Assembly: GCF_047528295.1 (NCBI RefSeq) | Contig: NZ_CP180001.1 | Location: 930,001-994,000 of the forward strand | Length of the DNA: 64,000 nt | DNA from: Peptacetobacter sp900550335 | GTDB taxonomy: Bacteria > Bacillota > Clostridia > Peptostreptococcales > Peptostreptococcaceae | Direction: 5' to 3' | In this document: positions 43,045 to 52,008 of the stretch, one piece after another | How positions within the stretch are numbered: position 1 is the first letter of the stretch | Layout: every line of letters starts with the position of its first letter | Notes under the pieces: generated by a model | The model's database searches: none | What the model was told of the DNA's origin: nothing | The model's input: the letters and a program-made list of their open reading frames with translations, nothing else | Translations under genes and position numbers: made by a program

Positions 43045-43422
43045 TTATAAATCTTTTTTCCATAATCCATGTAAGTTACAGTATTCATATACAGCAACTG
43101 GTTTTTCGCCTTCAAGTAAAGCAAATTCAGCAACTGGTTTTTCACCTGGTTTAAGGTCTTTTCTACGTACTCCCTGATCTGTTTCAAGAAGTATGAACAT
43201 TATGTAGTGTTTATCTTCCATTGGATGTTCTACTGAACCAACCTGAGCTTTTACTACATTTCCTTCAACTGTTACTTCTGGAACGTGTTTTTCTGTAGCT
43301 GCATCTACTGTATTTGGAACTAGTTCTGTCATTTTCTGACCACAGCACATTAATGGTACTGGAGTTTCGTATACTACCTCAACTAAGTTTTTACATCTTT
43401 CACATAAATAGAATTTTGTCAT
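43045..43422 (-). CDS. dfx: Desulfoferrodoxin (superoxide reductase)
   Basis: Reduces superoxide to peroxide without releasing oxygen, a typical anaerobe defence. 125 aa. The N-terminal desulforedoxin domain has C7, C10, C26 and C27 for the Fe(Cys)4 centre. The catalytic Fe(His)4Cys site is formed by H46 (EKHVPEV), H66 and H72 (SVEHPMEDKH), C115 and H118 (YCNLHG). ATG 43422 follows AAGGAGG; an extra in-frame ATG at 43452 would add an unrelated ten residues. Immediately upstream of repeat C; single-gene unit. Confidence 0.95.
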   Translation of the reverse strand: MTKFYLCERCKNLVEVVYETPVPLMCCGQKMTELVPNTVDAATEKHVPEVTVEGNVVKAQVGSVEHPMEDKHYIMFILLETDQGVRRKDLKPGEKPVAEFALLEGEKPVAVYEYCNLHGLWKKDL

Positions 43423-43808
43423 TTTAAATTCCTCCTTAAGAATCGACACCATTGTGTCATTTTTTTATTTTAATTTGATTGTTACCTTCATAATAATTTT
43501 ATTGAATCTTTTATAATTCTTATCGAAAATTTTTATCATCTTATCAATCACTTATTAATATAATTACCCCACAAAAAATCTTTTAAACAGATAAAATTAA
43601 AAAAAGTGCAAATTTTTTAAAAAAGTCAAAAAAACAAATTTTAAAGGTGTATAATCAATATATACTCAAAAAATTTTAGTGAATTTATAAATAACGCAAT
43701 ACAAAAAAATAAATTATATGAAATATAATAGAAAAATCTTTTGAAAGTGTATACAAAATAATTAAGAGAGAGTATTCTTTTGTATATATAAAAATCAGGA
43801 GGAAAGTT
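43423..43808. other. Divergent AT-rich region between dfx and murJ
   Basis: Homopolymer-rich, with several TATAAT-like words (for example near 43648 and 43728). No operator-like palindrome or coding sequence was seen. Confidence 0.4.
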
Positions 43809-45371
43809 ATGAGTAAAGTGGCAAAAGCGACTATGGGGCTGTTTATTGTAACCATGGTTTCGAAAATTTTTGGGTTTGCCAGAGAGACAATACTGGTATC
43901 TGTCCACGGTGCAGGGATGGTTACAGATGCGTTTATAACATCTATGAATATCCCAACTGTAATATTTTCTACAATTGGTACAGCACTTGCGACAACATTT
44001 ATCCCAATGTACTACACTGTAGAGAAGGACTTGGGCAAAGAGGGGACAGATAAGTTTGTAAATAATATATTCAATATGATAGTTGTAGTCAGTTTGTTGT
44101 TATCTGTAATAGGGTATATATTTTCTGACGAGCTAGTAAAAATATTTGCAATGAGCTACACTGGAGAAAAGCTAAAACTTGCTTCAGAGTTTACTAGGAT
44201 AATGATAGGGGGTATGGTATTTATAGGGCTTAGTAATATTATGACCTGCCTTATGAATATAAATTCGAAATTTATCGTACCGAGCATTACAGGAATTCCT
44301 TTTAATATAATAATTATTATAGGGATATTCTTAAGTGCAAAATACGATATTAGACTTATGCCTATTTTTACTTTAATTGGTATGGCGAGTCAGTTTTTAT
44401 TTCAGGTTCCAGTGTCATATAAAGACGGATATAGATATAAGTTCTACATAGATTTAAAGGATAAATACATAAAAAAGACATTGATTTTAGTTATTCCGGT
44501 GTTTATTGGAGTAGGGGTAAATCAGCTAAATACAGTTGTAGACAGGACTTTAGCATCTACACTTGGAGACGGGATAATCACAGTTTTAAATGATGCATCT
44601 ATTTTAAATACTTTTGTAATAGGTGTGTTTATATCGAGTATTCAGTCTGTTGTCTATCCACTTTTATCTAAGCTATCAAGTGAAGGAAATGACAAAGCAG
44701 CTACAGGAATAATAAGAAAAAGTGTGAATGTTGTAATAGTGCTTATGGTTCCAATTGCTATAGGAATAATGGTGCTTTCAATTCCAATAGTTCAGCTTGC
44801 ATTTGAAAGGGGTAAATTTGACCACAGTGCGACTCTTTTAACTGCAGCAGCACTTTCATATTATGCAATAGGGCTTCCTGCATCAGGGCTTAGAAATATT
44901 TTGGGAAATGTGTTCTATTCATTTGGAGATACTAAGACTCCTATGAGAAATGGTATGATAGCAATGGTTATGAATATCTGCATGAACATAGTATTTATAA
45001 AATTTATGGGACATTGTGGGCTTGCATTTGCTACAAGTATTTCGGCGACAATTTGCATATTCTTGCTTTTCATAAGTTTGAGAAAAAAGATAAAATACTT
45101 TGGACAGGACAAGATAATTGTAACTACAATTAAATCAATACTATCGGCAGTAGTTATGGGTGTTGTTGTTTATTTTGTATATAGATTTATGGATATGAGG
45201 GGAATTTATGGAACGAGAGATTTAATAAAGGCTCTATTTGTATCTGTTATGTCTGGAGTAGTAGTGTATGGTGGAGTAATTCACCTTATGAAAGTAGATG
45301 AGGTTGAGATGCTTTTAGATATATTTAAGAGTAAGTCTAAACAAATTGTATCTAAGATAAGCAAAAGATAG
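43809..45371 (+). CDS. murJ: MurJ/MviN lipid II flippase
   Basis: 520-aa polytopic protein of the MOP superfamily with about fourteen membrane segments. It flips lipid-linked peptidoglycan precursor to the outer face. The N-terminus SKIFGFARETILVSVHGAG, with arginine R25 region, and the FIPMYYT segment are characteristic. AGGAGGAAAG precedes ATG 43809. A second MurJ-like role in exporting other polysaccharide units cannot be excluded, since no peptidoglycan genes are adjacent. Confidence 0.88.
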   Translation: MSKVAKATMGLFIVTMVSKIFGFARETILVSVHGAGMVTDAFITSMNIPTVIFSTIGTALATTFIPMYYTVEKDLGKEGTDKFVNNIFNMIVVVSLLLSVIGYIFSDELVKIFAMSYTGEKLKLASEFTRIMIGGMVFIGLSNIMTCLMNINSKFIVPSITGIPFNIIIIIGIFLSAKYDIRLMPIFTLIGMASQFLFQVPVSYKDGYRYKFYIDLKDKYIKKTLILVIPVFIGVGVNQLNTVVDRTLASTLGDGIITVLNDASILNTFVIGVFISSIQSVVYPLLSKLSSEGNDKAATGIIRKSVNVVIVLMVPIAIGIMVLSIPIVQLAFERGKFDHSATLLTAAALSYYAIGLPASGLRNILGNVFYSFGDTKTPMRNGMIAMVMNICMNIVFIKFMGHCGLAFATSISATICIFLLFISLRKKIKYFGQDKIIVTTIKSILSAVVMGVVVYFVYRFMDMRGIYGTRDLIKALFVSVMSGVVVYGGVIHLMKVDEVEMLLDIFKSKSKQIVSKISKR

Positions 45372-45462
45372 ATAAATGTAGTAAAATAGAAATAGAGCAA
45401 AAAAGTAAAATTTGAAGTGAAAGATAAGATATTATATAAAGAGGAAAATTGGAGGGGTTTAT

Positions 45463-46425
45463 ATGAATTCAGATAACCTTATAAAAAATTATACGAGTGC
45501 TAGGGGTACATCTAAGATAGTTCTTACAGTAGGAACTATAGATAATGGAGAAATGGATTATAAAGTTTATGGAGCTAAAGGTGTTGAGATAACTAAACAG
45601 CAGCATAGATACGAGATAGGATCTCTTACTAAGAGTATTATGATGGCTAAGTTATGTCAGGCGATTAGCGAGGGAAAAGTTAGTCCAACTGATAAGATAG
45701 GGACTATATTAGACGAAAATATAAGCCACAATCCAACAATAGAGCAGCTTGCAACTCACACAGCTAGATATGGTAACTCATATCCTAAGCATATAGCGAG
45801 AAAAGAAATGAAAAATGCGCTATTTAGCAAGGATAATCCATATTGTGGATATAAGGAAAATGATATATTAAATGATATAGAAAACTTTAAACCAAATGCT
45901 AAGCATCGTGAATGGGTGTATTCTCATTTTGGTGGTGCAGTTATGGGAGAAGTGCTATCTAAGATATACGGTAAGGATATTAAGACTATTATAGAGGAAA
46001 CTGTAGAGGAGTTAGGGCTTGAAAATACTGGCTATACAGAAGATACTGAGATAGGTAAGTGTTGGAAGTGGAATGGAGATGAGGTGTATGCAGCTACATC
46101 TGGTCTAGTATCTACAGTGAATGATATGATGAAATTTGTGCAGGAAAATATCGAGTGTGATCCTGAGTATTTAGCTTTAGGGCATAAGAAGTATTATACT
46201 ATTTCTAAAGGTAAGTACGATATGGGGTTAGGTTGGGTAATCAACGACGATACGAAGATTATCTGGCACGATGGAAGTACTGATAATTTTGACTGCTTTA
46301 TAGGATTTGAGAAACACAGCAAGAAAGGTGTGGTTGTGCTTTCGAATTATCCTAATAAAGGGGAAGTAAATGCTGCGAAGATAGGACTAGAGAAGATTAC
46401 TGAGTTAGTAAAGAATCGTAAATAG
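45463..46425 (+). CDS. Serine beta-lactamase-like hydrolase (class C/esterase family, cytoplasmic)
   Basis: 320 aa of the beta-lactamase (PF00144) fold. Nucleophile S54 and K57 in GSLTKS, Y153 in YSH (in place of the usual YxN), and HDG at 269-271 in place of KTG. There is no signal peptide, so it probably is not a secreted beta-lactamase or PBP; related proteins are esterases or peptidases. GGAGGGG precedes ATG 45463. Its stop is three bases before hairpin repeat F, which supplies the terminator. Confidence 0.82.
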   Translation: MNSDNLIKNYTSARGTSKIVLTVGTIDNGEMDYKVYGAKGVEITKQQHRYEIGSLTKSIMMAKLCQAISEGKVSPTDKIGTILDENISHNPTIEQLATHTARYGNSYPKHIARKEMKNALFSKDNPYCGYKENDILNDIENFKPNAKHREWVYSHFGGAVMGEVLSKIYGKDIKTIIEETVEELGLENTGYTEDTEIGKCWKWNGDEVYAATSGLVSTVNDMMKFVQENIECDPEYLALGHKKYYTISKGKYDMGLGWVINDDTKIIWHDGSTDNFDCFIGFEKHSKKGVVVLSNYPNKGEVNAAKIGLEKITELVKNRK

Positions 46426-46428
46426 GGA

Positions 46429-46510
46429 AGAGAGGAAGACATATCTACCTCAGGCTCCAGGCAGTCGAGCTGCATTGTCGCTGGAGGTAGATATTGTCTT
46501 CCTCTTTTTT
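46429..46510 (+). repeat. Hairpin repeat F (short form, also the gene terminator)
   Basis: Arms AGAGGAAGACA (46431) and TGTCTTCCTCT (46495-46505) continue as CTACCTC / GAGGTAG, and a T run follows. Core CTCCAGGC (46455-46462), GCAG-TCGAG-CTGC inner hairpin, CATTGTCG (46473-46480). The central 30 bases are identical to copy G; the outer stems are unrelated. Confidence 0.9.
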
Positions 46511-46645
46511 ATTACGCTTCTATCTAGCTCTAAAATCTTAGAGGAAGGTTGAAAGCGTCTGTAGATTGCAGTGTGAAATATATATGTTCTTCCTTTTTTA
46601 TTACGCTTCTGTCTAGCTCGGAAATCTTTGGGTGGTTGGAGGTTT
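46496..46645 (+). repeat. Degenerate direct duplication, period about 90 bp
   Basis: The block CTTCCT-T run-ATTACGCTTCTATCTAGCTC (46498 on) recurs at about 46588 as CTTCCTTTTTTATTACGCTTCTGTCTAGCTC. The second block lies after a GAGGAAG arm, as though the tail of repeat F was duplicated. Confidence 0.65.
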
Positions 46646-46707
46646 AAGGGTGTGTAGTTTTTGTGATATAATTTTTATAGAAGGATTGTAAAAGGACGTG
46701 ATTTATT

Positions 46708-46938
46708 ATGATAAATGAAAAAGAAATGGATTTTGTTGTATATTGCGTGGAGAATTTGGCTAATTATATAAGTGAGGACTCAGTAAAAGTTTTTGATTTG
46801 CTTGATGAAAATGACCTTATAGAAGGGTATATTTTGAAGTTTTATGATATTTTGCATACTCAAAGCAAGGAGTGGATTGTTGAGGACTTAGTAGAACAAT
46901 TAGAGAAGAGGGTATGTGATGAATATGTTAGCAGATAA
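46708..46938 (+). CDS. Small DUF3791-like protein
   Basis: 76 aa, acidic and helical. The pattern MDFVVYCVENLA, then YILKFYDILHTQS, then IVEDLVEQL matches the small DUF3791 family as I know it. Such genes often occur in pairs beside a DUF3990 (ADP-ribosyltransferase-like) gene, in a layout resembling a toxin-antitoxin unit; no such toxin is here. AAAGGACGTG precedes ATG 46708, and an extended -10 (TGATATAAT, about 46661) serves as promoter. Its end overlaps the next gene by 20 bases. Confidence 0.6.
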   Translation: MINEKEMDFVVYCVENLANYISEDSVKVFDLLDENDLIEGYILKFYDILHTQSKEWIVEDLVEQLEKRVCDEYVSR

Positions 46939-47134
46939 AACTTTATTAAATATGAAATATGCAAGAGTTATAATGGAGTTTTCAAGAATTACAGGTATTT
47001 CTGAAAATGATGCACTTAGAATATTCTATCATTCTGATTTATATTTTTTAATGAAAAATGGTATATCTGATATTCATTGTATGTCTGATAGTTGGTTGGC
47101 AGAAGAATTAAAGGAAGAATATGAAAATAGTTAA
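46919..47134 (+). CDS. Second small DUF3791-type partner protein
   Basis: 71 aa. The helical N-terminus is followed by the run DALRIFYHSDLYFLMKNGIS, then DIHCMSDSWLAEELKEEY, a pattern I associate with small proteins that pair with DUF3791. ATG 46919 lies seven bases after AGAGGG inside the upstream gene, implying translational coupling. A terminator follows at 47136. Function unknown; possibly an antitoxin or regulatory subunit whose toxin is lost or elsewhere. Confidence 0.6.
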   Translation: MNMLADKTLLNMKYARVIMEFSRITGISENDALRIFYHSDLYFLMKNGISDIHCMSDSWLAEELKEEYENS

Positions 47135-47135
47135 G

Positions 47136-47162
47136 CACTCAGTTTAATCTGGGTGTTTTTTA
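47136..47162 (+). terminator. Terminator after the small gene pair
   Basis: CACTCAG and CTGGGTG arms with a TTTAAT loop and six-T tail. Confidence 0.8.
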
Positions 47163-47339
47163 TTTATAAAGAAATATAAAAATAATAAACCTATAATCAT
47201 CATTTATCAAAATCATAGAATATAGAGCATGATTTAAATTTTTTTCTTTATATGGTATAATAGTACATATGTTTGATAAAATTGGATGATTGTGTTTACA
47301 GAGTTATCCATATAAACCAAAAGAGAGAGGAGTTTTGTT

Positions 47340-47843
47340 TTGATTATTTTAGGAATTGACCCAGGTATCGCAATTGTTGGATACGGGGTTATTGAATACA
47401 AGGGAAATAATTTTAGAGTTATCGACTACGGTGCAATCACTACACCAGCTCACACAGATTTGACTACTAGGCTGGAGATGGTGTACAAGGGAGTCGATAC
47501 GATTATAAAGAGTTATGATATAGATGAGGTTGGAATCGAGGAGCTGTTCTTCAACAAGAACGTAAAGACTGCGATTACTGTTGCTCAGGCGAGGGGAGTT
47601 ACTCTTCTTGCGTGTGCTCACAACAATGTTCCAATTTACGAGTACACTCCACCTCAGATTAAGCAGGGAGTTTGTGGATATGGTAGGGCTGATAAAGTCC
47701 GGGTGCAGAAGAGTGTTACTTCATTTTTAAAGCTTAAAAAAGTACCAAAACCTGATGATGTCGCCGATGCACTTGCAATTGCTATATGTCACGCCCATGC
47801 AAATAAATTGGATAAAACTTTGAGAAATATTCAGGGATTATAG
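47340..47843 (+). CDS. ruvC: Holliday junction resolvase RuvC
   Basis: 167-aa endonuclease that cuts Holliday junctions moved by RuvAB. Catalytic acidic residues are D7 (GIDPG), E67 (IEELFF) and D140/D143 (DVADA). The start is TTG 47340 behind GAGAGGAG. About 100 bases separate it from ruvA, with no terminator, so it likely heads the ruv transcript. Confidence 0.95.
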   Translation: MIILGIDPGIAIVGYGVIEYKGNNFRVIDYGAITTPAHTDLTTRLEMVYKGVDTIIKSYDIDEVGIEELFFNKNVKTAITVAQARGVTLLACAHNNVPIYEYTPPQIKQGVCGYGRADKVRVQKSVTSFLKLKKVPKPDDVADALAIAICHAHANKLDKTLRNIQGL

Positions 47844-47943
47844 AAGTATTTAGCAATTATAGATAAATAATATAGAATTAGATATGATTTAAGAAAGAAT
47901 CTATATAATGTAATATAAAATAATAATTGGAAAGGAAAAAGTT

Positions 47944-48546
47944 ATGTATAGATACATTAAGGGAACTATCGAGGAAATAGGTTTTGACAGTATTACTATA
48001 GATAATAACGATATTGGTTATAGTATTTTGGTATCTTCAAATACAGCAGCTCAGTATCAGGTTGGCGAAAAGGCTAAGGTGTTTACTAAGCTGATAGTCA
48101 GAGAGGACGAGATGTTTTTATGCGGATTCCACTCTGAAGAAGAGAGAAATATGTTTGATATGCTGACTTCAATATCAAAAATAGGTCCAAAAGTTGGGCT
48201 TTCAATTCTTTCATTTGCAACACCAAAGCAGCTTGGTGCATATATTTTAAGTGAAGATATAGCTAAAATATCTAAGGCTCCAGGTGTTGGTAAGAAAACT
48301 GCGGAAAGAATTATATTAGAATTAAAGGATAAAATAGACAAGACACAGATCGAGTTTGAGCCTACTTTATTAGAAGCTCAGCCAGCAGCTATTTCAATAG
48401 ACGAATCTGTGGATGCGTTGATAGCACTTGGTTACACACAGGCTGAAGCAAAAGAAGCTGTCAAGAAAACTAAGAAACCAGGTATGGAAACTGAGGAAAT
48501 TATTAGAAAATCACTTACATACTTAATGAAAAATCCTATCAAATAA
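47944..48546 (+). CDS. ruvA: Holliday junction DNA helicase subunit RuvA
   Basis: 200 aa, normal length. OB-fold (1-62, MYRYIKGTIEE), tandem helix-hairpin-helix motifs (70-140; SISKIGPKVGLSILS and APGVGKKTAERI) and the C-terminal RuvB-binding domain (about 155-200, ALGYTQAEA). GGAAAGG precedes ATG 47944. Followed by AT-rich repeats, then ruvB. Confidence 0.96.
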   Translation: MYRYIKGTIEEIGFDSITIDNNDIGYSILVSSNTAAQYQVGEKAKVFTKLIVREDEMFLCGFHSEEERNMFDMLTSISKIGPKVGLSILSFATPKQLGAYILSEDIAKISKAPGVGKKTAERIILELKDKIDKTQIEFEPTLLEAQPAAISIDESVDALIALGYTQAEAKEAVKKTKKPGMETEEIIRKSLTYLMKNPIK

Positions 48547-48559
48547 TCGAAAAAAATTA

Positions 48560-48640
48560 TAGAAATACTAGTAAAAATTTATAAAAATACTAGTAAAAAA
48601 TATACAAAAATATTAGTAAAAAAATACTAATAAAATTTGG
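48560..48640 (+). repeat. AT-rich tandem repeat with ACTAGT centres
   Basis: Four imperfect copies of an AAAAATACTAGTAAAAA-type unit, period about 22-25 bp, fill the ruvA-ruvB gap. Confidence 0.65.
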
Positions 48641-48664
48641 ATTATGAGATAGAGAAGGGAGAAA

Positions 48665-49693
48665 TTGACGAGGAAAATGCTAGAAGATTTCGATGAAAAT
48701 AGAATTATAACGTCTACTATGCAGATGGACGATGTAGAAATAGAGAATAATTTAAGACCTAAAACACTTGACGAGTATTTAGGTCAGGAAAAGTCAAAAG
48801 AGCAGCTTAGTATTTTTATTGAAGCGGCTAGAAGTAGAAATGAACAGCTAGACCATGTCCTTTTATACGGACCTCCAGGGCTTGGAAAGACTACATTAGC
48901 AGGGATAATTGCCAATGAAATGGGCGTTAATTTAAGGATAACATCAGGGCCTGCAATAGAAAAGGCTGGGGATTTAGCTGCTATACTGACAAATTTAGAA
49001 GAGAATGATGTTTTATTTATAGACGAAATTCACAGAATCAACAGAAGTGTTGAGGAAGTTCTTTATCCAGCGATGGAGGATTTTTGTTTAGATATTATAA
49101 TCGGTAAAGGGCCTTCAGCTAGAAGTATAAGACTTGATTTACCTAAATTCACTCTAATTGGAGCGACTACTAGACCAGGTATGCTTACAAATCCGCTTAG
49201 AGATAGATTTGGTGTGATTTGTAAACTCGACTACTACACAAATGACGAGCTTGCTCAGATAGTTAAGAGATCGTCTGGACTTTTAGGTGCTGATATTGAT
49301 GAAAAATCTGCAGCAGAGATTGCTAGAAGATCTCGTGGAACACCAAGAATTGCAAATAGATTATTAAAAAGGGTTAGAGATTACGCTCAGGTCAGAGCAA
49401 ATGGCGACATCACAGAAGATGTAGCAAAAGATGCATTAGAGCTACTTGGTGTAGATTCGCTTGGGCTTGATTATGTAGATGAGACTCTTTTAAAAACAAT
49501 TATCGAGAAGTTTGGTGGAGGGCCAGTTGGTCTGGATACACTTGCTGCTTCGATAGGTGAGGATAGAAATACAATAGAAGATGTATACGAACCGTATCTG
49601 ATACAGTTGGGATTTATAAATAGAGGTGCGAGAGGAAGAATGGCAATGCCAAAAGCGTACAAACATCTCAATTATGAAATCTCTGATAAGTAA
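48665..49693 (+). CDS. ruvB: Holliday junction branch-migration ATPase RuvB
   Basis: 342-aa AAA+ motor. Walker A GPPGLGKT at 69-76, Walker B FIDEIHR, sensor GATTRPG and a C-terminal winged helix with GRMAMPKAYKH. The start is TTG 48665 behind GAGAAGGGAG. It ends two bases before repeat G. Confidence 0.96.
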   Translation: MTRKMLEDFDENRIITSTMQMDDVEIENNLRPKTLDEYLGQEKSKEQLSIFIEAARSRNEQLDHVLLYGPPGLGKTTLAGIIANEMGVNLRITSGPAIEKAGDLAAILTNLEENDVLFIDEIHRINRSVEEVLYPAMEDFCLDIIIGKGPSARSIRLDLPKFTLIGATTRPGMLTNPLRDRFGVICKLDYYTNDELAQIVKRSSGLLGADIDEKSAAEIARRSRGTPRIANRLLKRVRDYAQVRANGDITEDVAKDALELLGVDSLGLDYVDETLLKTIIEKFGGGPVGLDTLAASIGEDRNTIEDVYEPYLIQLGFINRGARGRMAMPKAYKHLNYEISDK

Positions 49694-49695
49694 AA

Positions 49696-49786
49696 AGAGG
49701 GAGGCTACACATATTATCCCCGCTCCAGGCAGTCGAGCTGCATTGTCGCTGGGCTATAATATTGTGTAGTCTCCCTTAGTTTTTTA
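49696..49786 (+). repeat. Hairpin repeat G (short form, also the ruvB terminator)
   Basis: Arms AGGGAGGCTACACA and TGTGTAGTCTCCCT with a TATTAT / ATAATA continuation and T-rich tail. Core CTCCAGGC (49723-49730), GCAG-TCGAG-CTGC inner hairpin, CATTGTCG (49741-49748). The core is identical to copy F, while every outer-stem base pair differs in sequence. Confidence 0.9.
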
Positions 49787-50239
49787 CATAGCAAGAGATT
49801 TAAATAATGGAGAATGTTTGTACTGCATAAAGAACTAATATATTAACTAATATAAAAGAACTGATATATTAATAGAAGAAAGTTTTTAAAATTTCAGAAA
49901 AAAATACCTTCAATATATTGAAAATACAAAGATGTAAAGATTTTTTTATCTATAAAAAATATCTTCAAAAGTTTTATGGACAAACTTTAAATTATATAAC
50001 ATAAAATTTAAAATTCTACATAGGTAAAGCTTAAAAGAGTGTATAAATAAAGTCTAACTTACAAGATATAAATTTAGTTTGAAAATTTTGTATAAGGTCA
50101 ATTTTTGATTATCTATGGAAAAATAGTTATTTTTTTGTTATTATAAAAAGAGTATGCAAAAATAAAATGTTAAATAATAACATCGAGTGAGATACTAGAT
50201 GAACTATAATAAATAATTATTAGAAAGGAAGCGTGAGAT
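49787..50239. other. AT-rich gap before queA
   Basis: No coding sequence. Promoter-like hexamers occur around 50100-50150 but none is convincing; the ribosome site GAAAGGAAG at 50223 serves queA. Confidence 0.4.
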
Positions 50240-51265
50240 TTGAAGACAAGCGATTTTAATTTTGATTTACCACAGGAATTAATTGCTCAGACTCCTATAG
50301 AAGATAGATCTTCATCAAGACTTATGGTTCTTGATAAAGAAACAGGAGAAATTGAACATAGAATTTTCAGAGACATCAAGGAATACCTAAAACCAGGTGA
50401 TTGTCTAGTTTTAAATGATACTAGAGTTATACCTGCGAGATTAATCGGTGAAAAGGTGGACACAGGTGGAAAGATAGAGTTTTTACTTTTAAAAAGAAAC
50501 ACGGATGACACTTGGGAATCACTAGTTAAGCCAGGAAAGAGAGCAAAAATAGGAACTAAGTTCTCATTTGGCGGAGGAAAGTTAATAGGTGAAGTAGTTG
50601 GAATGGCTGATGAAGGTGCGAGAATTATAAAATTCCACTACGACGGAATATTTGAGGAAATATTAGATGAGTTAGGAAATATGCCACTTCCTCCATATAT
50701 AACAGAAAAATTAGAGGAAAAAGAAAGATACCAGACAGTTTATTCTAAACACAATGGTTCTGCTGCAGCTCCAACAGCTGGGCTACATTTCACTAATCAG
50801 TTATTAGATGAAATAAAAGAAATGGGTGTAGATATAGCATTTGTAACGCTACACGTTGGGCTTGGAACATTTAGACCGGTTAAAGTTGACGATGTGTTAA
50901 ATCACGAAATGCACTCAGAATTTTACATGGTTACTCAGGAAGCAGCGGACAAAATCAATAAAGCTAAGGAAAATGGAAATAGAGTAATATGCGTTGGAAC
51001 TACAAGTTGTAGAACAATAGAATCTGCAGCCGAAGAAGATGGACACATGACTGCAAAAAGTGGATGGACAAATATATTCATCTATCCAGGGTACAAATTC
51101 AAGGTGCTAGACAACCTAATTACAAACTTCCACTTACCAGAATCTACATTAATAATGTTAGTAAGTGCTTTATGTGGAAGAGAGCATGTGTTAAATGCAT
51201 ACAATGAAGCTATAAAGGAAAGATATAGATTCTTTAGCTTTGGGGATGCAATGTTTATAAAATAG
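50240..51265 (+). CDS. queA: S-adenosylmethionine:tRNA ribosyltransferase-isomerase QueA
   Basis: Adds the ribosyl part of SAM to 7-aminomethyl-7-deazaguanine in tRNA to form epoxyqueuosine. 341 aa with the family segments FDLPQELIAQTP, LNDTRVIPARL, GSAAAPTAGLHFT and VGLGTFRPV. The start is TTG 50240 behind AAAGGAAGCG. Paired with tgt downstream for queuosine synthesis. Confidence 0.96.
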   Translation: MKTSDFNFDLPQELIAQTPIEDRSSSRLMVLDKETGEIEHRIFRDIKEYLKPGDCLVLNDTRVIPARLIGEKVDTGGKIEFLLLKRNTDDTWESLVKPGKRAKIGTKFSFGGGKLIGEVVGMADEGARIIKFHYDGIFEEILDELGNMPLPPYITEKLEEKERYQTVYSKHNGSAAAPTAGLHFTNQLLDEIKEMGVDIAFVTLHVGLGTFRPVKVDDVLNHEMHSEFYMVTQEAADKINKAKENGNRVICVGTTSCRTIESAAEEDGHMTAKSGWTNIFIYPGYKFKVLDNLITNFHLPESTLIMLVSALCGREHVLNAYNEAIKERYRFFSFGDAMFIK

Positions 51266-51280
51266 TAAAATATGTTGATA

Positions 51281-51380
51281 GAAGTGATTAGAGGATAAAA
51301 TATCAAGAAATTAAAATGTATAATAATAATTAAGATAAAATGCATAATAATATTAAGATAAAAATGTATAATAAAATGTT
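51281..51380 (+). repeat. Short AT-rich direct repeats
   Basis: Three imperfect copies of TAAGATAAAATGCATAATAA-like sequence, period about 29 bp, between queA and the PsiE-like gene. Confidence 0.6.
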
Positions 51381-51419
51381 TCAAATAGATTTAAAAATTT
51401 AAACTAGGGGTTGAGAATT

Positions 51420-51956
51420 TTGAAGCACAAAAAGAATGGGTTTATTTTAAATACAGCATTTATTTTCGAAAAAATTCTTGCAGCAGTTGTATTAATCGCT
51501 GTATTTTTGGGAACAATAGATGTTCTGAGACTTATATGGGACACTTATATAGTTAATTTTGAGAATATAATTCAGTATGAACAGCTAAATGACATGCTTG
51601 GGCAGATACTACTTCTGGTTATAGGAGTTGAGCTTGTTGTAATGCTTTCACTACATTTACCAGGAGCACTGATAGAAGCACTTTTATATGCGATTGCGAG
51701 AAAAATGCTTTTAATCCCTAAAAAAGAGGGCATGTTAGAGATACTTTTAGGAGTAATTGCAATAGCTGGGTTATTTATAATAAAAAAATACTTAATAGAC
51801 CATCATGAAGATGATGAAAATGAAAAGACGTTAGAGGATCACAAGGTAGACTTTGTATGCAAGGCACTTCCAATATTCTGCAGAAATAGAAAAGATAAGA
51901 ATCATGTGTGTACTTGCCAGAAAAATGAAGAAAAAGATGAAGAAGTTGAGAGTTAG
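51420..51956 (+). CDS. PsiE-like membrane protein with cysteine/histidine-rich tail
   Basis: 178 aa. Four hydrophobic segments within residues 15-125 and the LPGALIEALLYAIARKMLL stretch resemble the PsiE (phosphate-starvation-inducible) membrane family. A charged cytoplasmic tail follows with HHEDDENEK and later C, C, H, C, C residues (FVCKALPIFC, NHVCTCQK) that could bind metal. The start is TTG 51420, about nine bases from AGGGG; the TTG at 51411 is too close. It interrupts the usual queA-tgt adjacency. Function unknown. Confidence 0.65.
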   Translation: MKHKKNGFILNTAFIFEKILAAVVLIAVFLGTIDVLRLIWDTYIVNFENIIQYEQLNDMLGQILLLVIGVELVVMLSLHLPGALIEALLYAIARKMLLIPKKEGMLEILLGVIAIAGLFIIKKYLIDHHEDDENEKTLEDHKVDFVCKALPIFCRNRKDKNHVCTCQKNEEKDEEVES

Positions 51957-52008
51957 GTAATAGTAACTCATTAAATAATCAAAAATACTTAAAAGAAAGG
52001 ATGAGAAG

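Noticed and set aside
45463..46425. Acquired beta-lactamase resistance gene
   Set aside because: No signal peptide, altered YSH and HDG motifs and native codon use indicate a housekeeping esterase/peptidase-like protein.
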